The notes under the pieces were generated by a model that ran no database searches, was not told the DNA's origin, and worked only from the letters and a program-made list of their open reading frames with translations. From Blastomyces gilchristii SLH14081 (Eukaryota > Ascomycota > Eurotiomycetes > Onygenales > Ajellomycetaceae), in NCBI RefSeq assembly GCF_000003855.2, contig NW_003101642.1, positions 1 to 64,000 of the forward strand: a DNA stretch of 64,000 bases, read 5' to 3'. The translations under genes and the position numbers were made by a program. Shown piece after piece: positions 56,289 through 64,000 of this stretch. Within the stretch, counting starts at the first letter, position 1. Each line of letters starts with the position of its first letter.

Positions 56289-58672
56289 ATGAAAAGAGCG
56301 CAGTCACAAGTCTCTCCGAAAAAGCTCAAGATGGGACCCAGCGCTGATAGTGAAGGATTCATGGACCATGACGGCGTGCAAAGCCCGCTGCCGGCCACAA
56401 CGGTAGCTGTGGTGGGTGCAGGCCCGTCAAGTTTGATGCTTGCGTATGTAGATCTCTCTCTCTCTTATCTCTCTTTTTCTTTTTCTTTTTTTCTTTTTTT
56501 TCCTTTTTTTTTCCTTTCTTTTTTCCCCTTTTTTTTTCCCTTTTTTTTTCCTTTCTCCCCCCCCCCCCCCCGGGGCACCCCCAAACCACCGCTATTTACT
56601 TCCATTGCCCTAGTGTTTAAAATTATTCATTATTTTGACCTTGACACTGACAAGAGGAAGGCAGATCAAATCTGGCCCGATATGGAATAAAAACCACTAT
56701 TTTGGATGACAGGCCAGACAAGACGTCAACTGGAAAAGCTGATGGAATGCAGCCAAAAACCATCGAGACTTTCAAGCAGCTCAGACTTGCAGACGACCTC
56801 CTGAGAAAAGGGGTCAAGGTTTACGATATATCTTTCTGGGTAAGCTACGGGGGTGCTCCAACCCGCACGAGAACGAATGAAACCTCTAACCTTTACACCC
56901 AGGAATCTACAGCAGACAAGCCTCTTCAGCGTACAGGTCGCCAGATTCATTATCCAAATCATGTCGGGGCGTCAGATCCATACATCTTGCTGGCGCATCA
57001 GGGGATGATAGAAGATATCCTGATCCAAGACATGGAAGAGCGAGGAGTTTCTGTTTCGCGCAGCAGTCCGTTCATCGAATGTTCAAGCTCAGCTATAGGC
57101 AGAAAAATCAATGTCGTCTATAAAGACTCCACAACCAAGGCACCTAAGACGATAGAAGCGGATTATCTTGTTGGATGCGACGGCGCACGCTCGAAAGTTA
57201 GACCTTTCATACCTGAGGCCAAGCTGATTGGTGAAATGACAAATGCGTCATGGGGGGTCTTGGACGGTATGTAGTGTGTTTGAACTCTACATGTATTATT
57301 TTCATTTCCCTAATCAAGATGGAATCCATTAGGTGTTATTGAGACGGATTTCCCAGACCTGTGGAGCAAAGTTGCTGTCCGCACACAACATGCTGGCTCC
57401 ATTCTTTGGATCCCAAGAGAGCGCACTATGACCCGGCTATATGTCGAACTTAGCTCGAAGGACGGCGATCGGATGGATAGATCCCTTGCCACGCCAGAAT
57501 ATGTCATCAGCAAAGCCAGGGAAGCGATGGCACCATATACTTTGGAGTGGAAGAGCATTGGTTAGATATCCGATTCCTACCCTTTTGGGCATCACATCCT
57601 AACTTCATCAAAACAGAATGGTTTGGTAATTACGTCGTGAGCCAGAGGGTTGCCAATCATTTCGCAGATCCAGAACTACAGCTTTTCATCGCTGGAGATG
57701 TAAGTCTGCTGTTAGTGATACGTCGCTGTCGTTTACTCACTGACAACAAACTAGGCCGGTCACACTCACTCTGCCCTTGCCGCCCAAGGTGCAAACACCA
57801 GCATGCATGACAGCTTCAATCTTGCCTGGAAGCTAAACCTGGTATCACGAGACCTAGCCTTCCGCTCCCTCCTCGCCACATACGAAGAGGAACGGAAGAA
57901 AATCGCCCGAGACCTCATCGACTTCGACACCGAGCACGTCCACGCATTCAGTGAAGGCGATGAGGCTCTCGCGCGCAACTTCGACGAGAACATCCGCTTC
58001 ATCTCCGGCGTCGGAGCAGAATACGCGCCCAACATCCTTAACCAGGTGGGCTCTACGCCACTGCCGCCAGGCTCATCAGTCAACCTCCTGAAGACCGGCA
58101 GCCTGCTTACACCGGCACGAGTCTCCCGCTACATCGACGCAAACCCCATCGACATCCAGCTCGACATCCCTCTCCTCAGCCAGTTCCGTATCTACATGTT
58201 CATCCCGAACCTGCAGACTGGCGCAGCGTTCCTGGAAAGCCTGTGCAACTATATTCAGTCATCAACATCCTTCCTCTCGCTCACCAGCATGCGTGCTAAC
58301 AAGTCCTACGCCGCAAATCCACCTGCTGTCGCACCGCTGGATGACTTCGCCCAGCTAGACAGATACACACCCGTGTCCAAGCTATTCACGTACGCGCTTG
58401 TCACGCGCACTGCGAAATCTGATGCGGAGATTACCGCTTTGCCGGCTCTGTTGCGGGCCAGCCGATGGACTTTCTACCTTGATGATGTCATGTCTGGTGG
58501 CGGGTGCACGGAGAAGTGGTTGGGTGATGTTGCTGCAGATGAGGTAGCGATTGTGAATGTTCGCCCAGATGGGTATGTGGGGAGCATTGGGAGGTGGAGA
58601 GGCGGGCAGGATGCTGGGAGAAAGGCGGGAGGGTGGTTGGATGCATATTACGGGGGATTTTTGAAGGTGTGA
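56289..58672 (+). CDS. hxnV: HxnV-like FAD monooxygenase (phenol 2-monooxygenase type)
   Basis: Exons 56289-56443, 56665-57266, 57333-57560, 57617-57699 and 57755-58672 give 661 residues; all phases agree. Motifs in order are the Rossmann GAGPSSLMLA, GKADGMQPKTIE (typical of phenol hydroxylases), VGCDGARSKVR (DG motif), and GDAGHTHSALAAQGANTSMHD with the second flavin motif. The C-terminal thioredoxin-like domain of the phenol hydroxylase family follows. The first intron is 221 bp and consists largely of T/C runs with 15 C at 56,557-56,571. The reading frame is intact, in contrast to three of its neighbours. Identification with HxnV rests on family type plus cluster context. Confidence 0.87.
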
Positions 58673-59461
58673 AGAAGTTGGTAGGTTTGTTTTGTTTATT
58701 TTCTTACTTCTTAAATTTGAGGATAGATGAGTAGAAGAAGTTGCCTCTTTTATCTATTGATATGTGTCCGCATTATGTTTATGAAGCCAAAGAAGCATGT
58801 GACTCTTTTTGCAATCATTAACTTATTTTTCTTTATATGTGGTCAAGCTCATACTTTGTGCCAACGGCATTTCCTCTATCTATCACTATGAGTGCCATCT
58901 GCTTCGTTGTAGCTATCATTGAAAATGATTAGTTGTATACAAGGGGTCCCTTCCAGCATGTCTTGGCGCATGAGCTTATTCTTTCCGGCCCAATGGCGTA
59001 ACGAACTAGACGCCTTTAGCGCCAAACGCCAGCGGACTTTGATCTCGCCAAACAAAGTTCAAGGTTGTGTGTGACCTCTGTCACAATTCCTTTGGCTCTC
59101 TACCAGACAATACGTACCTTTGTAACCTCTTCGTTGCTTACTGCTCATGATCATTTATAGATTAAAGGGAGATGATTTAACAGCCTCCTACACAACCACG
59201 ACATCCGCATTTCCAGCCGGGCAACCTCAATTAAGGAGAATTCCGATCGTCACTTTAAAAGAAAGATAACGAGAGAAAAAGGGCAGATAAATTCAAAGAT
59301 GGTCTATTCGGGCAGGAAATTAAAATTTTATTGTTTGCTTGATCGCCTTTACACTCTAAGTCCGCGCCCAGTACGACAGGTGGGCATCAAAGGCCCTCCA
59401 TTTTTACCGATCCTCAAATAATAGCGTGGCAGCAGGTGTGCGAACCTGACTATTATATTTA
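58673..59461. other. Intergenic, convergent 3' flanks
   Basis: This lies between the hxnV-like stop (+) and the HET gene stop (-). Nothing recognisable was seen. Confidence 0.5.
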
Positions 59462-61822
59462 TTACCGCAAGATAATTAGCTTCCATTTACGATCTTTCAA
59501 CGCGGTCCATGCTCGAATAGCCATCCAGGCAAACCCTTCACGAATCGCTGTGGCACCACCGGCATCCCAGGAAATTACCATGACTCCTATAGCGCCATTA
59601 GCAATGTGGCCGGAGTCCCAGCTGCCTCTGTTTTGGGCTACAGCGATGACTTCAACTTTGTCACCTTGCTTTAATGAAGATGCCAGGTGGGCCCAGGACA
59701 CATGCGTGGTACTGTCGGGTCCTTGGGAGAGGGCAATTTCCTGGCTATCAGACGCAGAGTCGCCACTGGCAGACCAGCTTGTTACTTCAAGATGTGCGGA
59801 TGCAGACCAGAAACACAGAACTGATTGTAGGTTGGCGGAGGTGTCCGCTGACAGGTCATCGAGCGAGACTTTGTAAGGTCTGGATGTACGATCAGAGATC
59901 TTGGAGCCGTCGCTGAGCAAATCAACCGTGTCATTGAACTGGGTAGCTTGTTTCAATTCCACCAATGATTTCCCGTTTTCAGCGACGCGGTAGAACCTGA
60001 TACCTAAGCTTTCTGTGGTCAGGGGCTGGTTGGCGAGTTTCGTCTGTCCATCGCTTGTCCAACCGACCCACGACCAGCTGGGAAACTGATTATTGTCTCC
60101 TGTGGAGATCCCTGAAGCCTGAAGCCCCTGTCGCCGTCTTAGTTTATGGCTCCTATGACCCCAGGCCAGGGCGGATTCTAGAAAGGCGCTTGGCATACCC
60201 CAGAAGAATGCCTCTTCCATTGACCTCTCGAATGCCTGTATGATGCCATGAAAAGCGTTTAATCCATCGTGGTCGAATGTCAGCGCGCGACCCGAGTATT
60301 CCTCGAGAAGCACCCGATAGAAATGGTCAAATGTCGGGACGTCAGAATTCCACGAGAGGTTCAATTCACCTCCGCAGAGGCTTGTCCTGTGCGGATCTGG
60401 TGAGACGCTGGGAATTTCGCGAAAGCTATCTTCACACCAGAATGCCTCTTCACATTCCCAGAAGACTTGCTCTGCTGTGAAGACGAGGCATCGAGCTGCG
60501 AGAAACCTCTCTTGCAAAGTCCAAGCCCGTGTGTCCCATATAGTTTCTCCAAGGTATCCCTGGGCACGTCCGGTACGAAGATCGACCTTTACGCCGAGGA
60601 CAGGGTCAAGGGAGCCTATCAAGGTAGCGTTTCCAATCTGGAACGGTTCTGGTTCTAGATTTCGAGAACCGGGTCTCACTCCTGGAAGGTGTGAGTTGGC
60701 ATCAGTGCACGTGGAAGCGATTATGACAGCCGTCGCTAGGGTGTAAATCGAATCCATTTTCGAGATGAACTTAGCCTTATCCTGTGCATCATCCTGTATT
60801 ATGCATAGGCTATCGATCCAGAGGTACCGTTCCCCAAGCCCCTTGGTGACTTGCAGGGCATCTTCCGCTATGTTAGGAAGAATGTTCGGTCCAAGGGACC
60901 CTGGCGTTGAGAATGTTTGGAGATTGTCTTTGAGTAGACGAAGAGTCTGCGCTTTTCCCCAGACATAGCTCAAACACACCCATCGGTCATCCTCATGGGC
61001 GAAAGTCAAACGTCTCTGATCGACATCGATGACTCGAGGCCTGATTTTCTGAGTTCCCTTGAATATTTGAGAGCACTTTGTCCCATGTACCTCTTGACAC
61101 AGCTGTTTCCAACGTTTGAAGAGTGCCAGATCTGCCACTAGAGGCCTTCTACGTCCACTATAAGGCGCGATTCTACCGGGAGCCGTGGGGTAATTAATAC
61201 TGTTCAATCGAAAATCTGGAAGATCAGGAGCATGTGGTCCTTCGTGTCTTTGGAAAAAGAACGTTAGAAATTGCGACTGGCCACTTTCATTACCACTTCC
61301 GAATCTTGGGATAGAGCAGTGAACCCTAATCCGATCAGAATAGGCCTTCATATCGGCTGCGGGACAAATGTCTTCATCCCTCCTCTGAAACACCTCATGC
61401 CAATCCGTCTCGAGGCTCACCTCTATGTGGCACCTCGAAACATCAAAAGAGGGTTCCTGGCCGCCTTTATTCTGCGCAATCCACCCATTGATGACGTCGA
61501 CAAGCTTCTTGCAGAAAGCACATTTGCTGGAGCTATTCAGTAATGCGGGGAATTCCCTCCGAAAGGAATAGGTGTTGCTTGAATACTCCGACGAACGGTG
61601 GAAGCCGACATGTTCAAAATCTAAGTGACGGCATACGAAGCAAAGGCCGTGGGTTGTCGAATTATGACCTGTTGATTACTTCCTAGATGAGAGGGGGTTG
61701 TGCTTCAACAACAGGCCATACGAGAGGATATACTTACTATTTATGTCGCTGAGTTTGTGGTCTTCCGCGCTGGACTCTACTAATGATATCGATGATGTCG
61801 AGGCGACAGCAACTGAAGACAT
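59462..61822 (-). CDS. HET-domain (heterokaryon incompatibility) protein
   Basis: Exons 61738-61822 and 59462-61668 (69-bp intron, GTAAGT donor) give 763 residues in one frame. An N-terminal segment has two CxxC pairs (CFVC, CAFC), possibly metal-binding. The HET domain begins near residue 240: WVCLSYVWG, YLWIDSLCIIQDD and, later, WTLQERFLA are its standard blocks. Proteins of this type trigger growth arrest or cell death when different fungal genotypes fuse. The C-terminal part is of unknown type; it contains a FPSWSWVGWTS block common after HET domains. It lies divergent to a HeLo-domain gene. Confidence 0.9.
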
Positions 61823-63468
61823 CACGCTATTTCCTCTAGTACGGGCGTGTCACTGAATTGGGCTCCTTTATCAAAATACTTTTATGCATCTATTCCCTAT
61901 TGCTGAAATCGACACCGAGGGTTTGTGAGGGGCAGGATCCACTCTTCGCAAAAGTGAACATTCCCACGTGATTTAAGCTCGAGGAGGGCGCATGCTTCTC
62001 TTTTTTTGGCATTGTTATTGAAAATTCTTGACAAGAGCCTGAGTCCCTCATGAGTCGCTTACTTGACGTCACGGCTTAAGCGCATTGTACCCAATGATTT
62101 TGGTTTGAAGAGTCCCGCTTTCTATCATAGAACCAAAATTTCAATCATGTTGGATATGAGATATCTGAACTTGAAACTGTCATACCAAGTTGGACATCGA
62201 CTGGCCGTGTCGAGGAGGAATCATCGACTCTGGCTGCATCCATGAACAGCAAACCCGAATGCTTGGGGCTTGCCAGTACATTTCAAGACTTTCTATTCAA
62301 CCTTGAAATTGACGGGCTGAATTGATGAACTAAATGGCATTTGGACAAGTCCATGTCGTTTCTGAAAGAATTAGGGCCTGTTCGGTGCGTCCGTACTTTT
62401 TGAACGCAATAGTGGATCTCATTAAAAATAGCGTATTTAACTACCAATTATTAGTAGCACCCACCACCACACTACTCCGTATTCCATAACTAATTGAGAT
62501 CACTCCATGCTGGCTTTTTAATTTCACATTCAACGCGGACGCGTTGAAATCATATTCTCCCAAATCTATGGTTGATATGATGTCTCATCAATGCAATATC
62601 TGGATGTGGAGGATGACAATACTCAAACCTCTACAATTCCACCTTGTCATTCTGCTGTTGACTATTTTCCATGCTGATGATCTTCGCTGACAATACTCTT
62701 CTGTATGATGGAGAAAGAAGCTCACAAAAATGTGTTCTTTTTGAATGGAGTCCAGAGTCAGTTCAAAAAGAATGTGTTTTTGCAAGCTTCTTTCTAACCA
62801 ATATTAGTTAACTGCCTCCACTATGAACACTATTCTACACTATATTGTCTCTAAAAGTGCTATTCTACACTGTCACACACTGTTGAAGTTAAATACTGCT
62901 TATTCATAAGATCTTGACAAAAGATGCAAGTACAGCTGCTCAATCCACTGAACATCTGGCCTTTTTCATCCATACTTTGCACAAAGCAGCTGTAATATTA
63001 GTACAGCTGCTCTGCCCACCAAACAGTTGTTATATTGGGGCTGTACTTTTTTAAAGAAGTGGAGATCTGTACAAAAAGAACGAGTACACACGGCCGCACC
63101 GAGTGCGCACCGCTCATGAGTTGACGGTGTCTCATTCATAGTGGATACTTATCCTGCACGACAATGTTCACAAGACGACTTTCATTGGACTTCAATCGAG
63201 TGGATATCAAGATCACTCTCCACACCGAAAGCCAAGCCCCTAGAGGGCGTAGCAGTGGCAGTGAAACCGGGTAGAATAGTTTCGCAGCAACCTTCCTTGC
63301 TACGAACTAACCAAGAAAGTGTCCCTACGTGTGTTAGCTAGCAAGATAACATATAAAGATGGTGCACCACCCACTACCCCCCCTCCTCCCCCCCCCCGGG
63401 ATTGTCTTGCCACTTTTTCGCTCACATTGTTTCCTTAACACCATAGTTTGGCGTGAGGCAAGATACCA
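61823..63468. other. Intergenic region between HET and HeLo genes
   Basis: The 1.65-kb divergent region includes a possible MITE (62,376-63,110). Near 63,372-63,398 is a C-rich tract. No protein gene was supported. Confidence 0.5.
62376..63110. mobile_element. Possible degraded hAT-like MITE
   Basis: The left end reads GGGCCTGTTCGGTGCGTCCG followed by TACTTTTTG. Close to the right end, the reverse complement gives CGGTGCGGCCGTG, then GTAC and TTTTTGTAC, similar but with small insertions. Repeated GTACAGCTGCTC words lie in the right part. The ends are too diverged to be certain, and I could not fix an 8-bp target duplication. Confidence 0.35.
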
Positions 63469-64000
63469 ATGACGACGCCAAATCAACCGGATGGCCGCGA
63501 GCCCATCATTTCGATTTCTGCCGCGTGGAACTCCTTCATCAGGCTATCCGGCAGCTTTGATTTGAAGCCGAATGAAGAAGATATTGTCCAGCTTCTCCTA
63601 GTCTCGAATTTGGAAATAGCAAAAGTTAGGCTCTTTGCTTGGGGCAAGGTCATTGGATTAAATTCGGGTGAGAATGTCGGGGCGCTGCAAAACTATACAA
63701 CACGGCTAAACCAGGAACCCATTGGTGAAAGAGTACTTCGCCATATGCTTGCCGTTGAGAAGATATTTAACCTCTTCAAATCGACAAGGGAATTCCATGG
63801 GATGACTATTCGCGTCACTAGCTCTGTCCCTACGGACGGTGGAAATGGTAGTGGGTCTGCTGCGGGGACAGCATTGGCGGATATGTCATCAGCACTTAAG
63901 CAGTGTTACAGAGCCCTACACAGATGTATGGGTAATTGGTCTAGCGTGGAACTCAACAGTAGGATAATGTGGTCTATTCACGACAAGTCAGAATTTGGTT
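63469..64000 (+). CDS. HeLo-domain protein, N-terminal part (runs off the window)
   Basis: The reading frame is open from the ATG at 63,469 to the window end, 177 codons with no stop or obvious intron. The N-terminus resembles HeLo/prion-inhibition-propagation domains: a hydrophobic helix near residues 15-30, then repeated helices with NLEIAKVRLFAWGK, close to the L-x-I/R-L-x-x-W-G block of that family. In Podospora HET-S this domain acts at the membrane in incompatibility. The C-terminal part lies outside the window, so whether it has a prion-forming tail or another effector domain is unknown. Confidence 0.75.
   Translation, partial: MTTPNQPDGREPIISISAAWNSFIRLSGSFDLKPNEEDIVQLLLVSNLEIAKVRLFAWGKVIGLNSGENVGALQNYTTRLNQEPIGERVLRHMLAVEKIFNLFKSTREFHGMTIRVTSSVPTDGGNGSGSAAGTALADMSSALKQCYRALHRCMGNWSSVELNSRIMWSIHDKSEFG

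Overview
The window is nuclear DNA of a filamentous ascomycete (Pezizomycotina, most likely Eurotiomycetes). Introns are short (about 55-120 bp), GT-AG, often with GTATGT-like donors and CTAAC/CTGAC-like branch sites. Lysine synthesis uses the alpha-aminoadipate route (homoaconitase), and HET and HeLo incompatibility-type genes are present. This placement is my inference from gene content; no database was searched.

Layout. Positions 1 to about 21,760 form an AT-rich block with no host gene. It is packed with transposons decayed by C-to-T and G-to-A transitions, the signature of repeat-induced point mutation (RIP). It holds three copies of a tRNA-headed SINE, a complete Ty3/gypsy LTR retrotransposon (6,240-11,882) with 309-bp LTRs and a perfect 5-bp target duplication, a near-complete Tad/I-like LINE (14,952-20,683) beside a truncated sister copy, LINE 3' fragments and unclassified repeats. 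Positions 21,760-24,500 are a transition zone with relics and a short minisatellite.

From 24.5 kb the sequence is normal gene-dense fungal DNA. In order: a divergent SRPK-like kinase (-), an orphan 225-residue protein (+), mitochondrial homoaconitase (-), phosphoserine aminotransferase (+, with a 209-bp assembly gap), a Cyc2-like mitochondrial oxidoreductase (-), an APC/LAT amino-acid transporter (+), tRNA-Gly(CCC) with an intron (-), a HemK/Mtq1-like glutamine methyltransferase (+), a GPI-type aspartic protease (-) and replication factor C subunit Rfc4 (-).

Positions 46.8-58.7 kb hold five catabolic genes: a NicC/salicylate-hydroxylase-type monooxygenase, a polysaccharide-deacetylase-family hydrolase, a short-chain dehydrogenase, an amidase and a phenol-hydroxylase-type monooxygenase. 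This set matches HxnX, HxnM, HxnW, HxnN and HxnV of the Aspergillus nidulans nicotinate-degradation regulon. Three of the five (X, W, N) cannot be read without a frameshift or an unusual splice, while M and V are intact, so the cluster looks as if it is decaying or contains local sequence errors. The right end carries a HET-domain gene (-) and the start of a HeLo-domain gene (+) in divergent orientation, with a possible degraded hAT-like MITE between them.

Exon coordinates were worked out by hand from splice signals and reading-frame continuity. Gene identities come from recognised motifs, not from searches.
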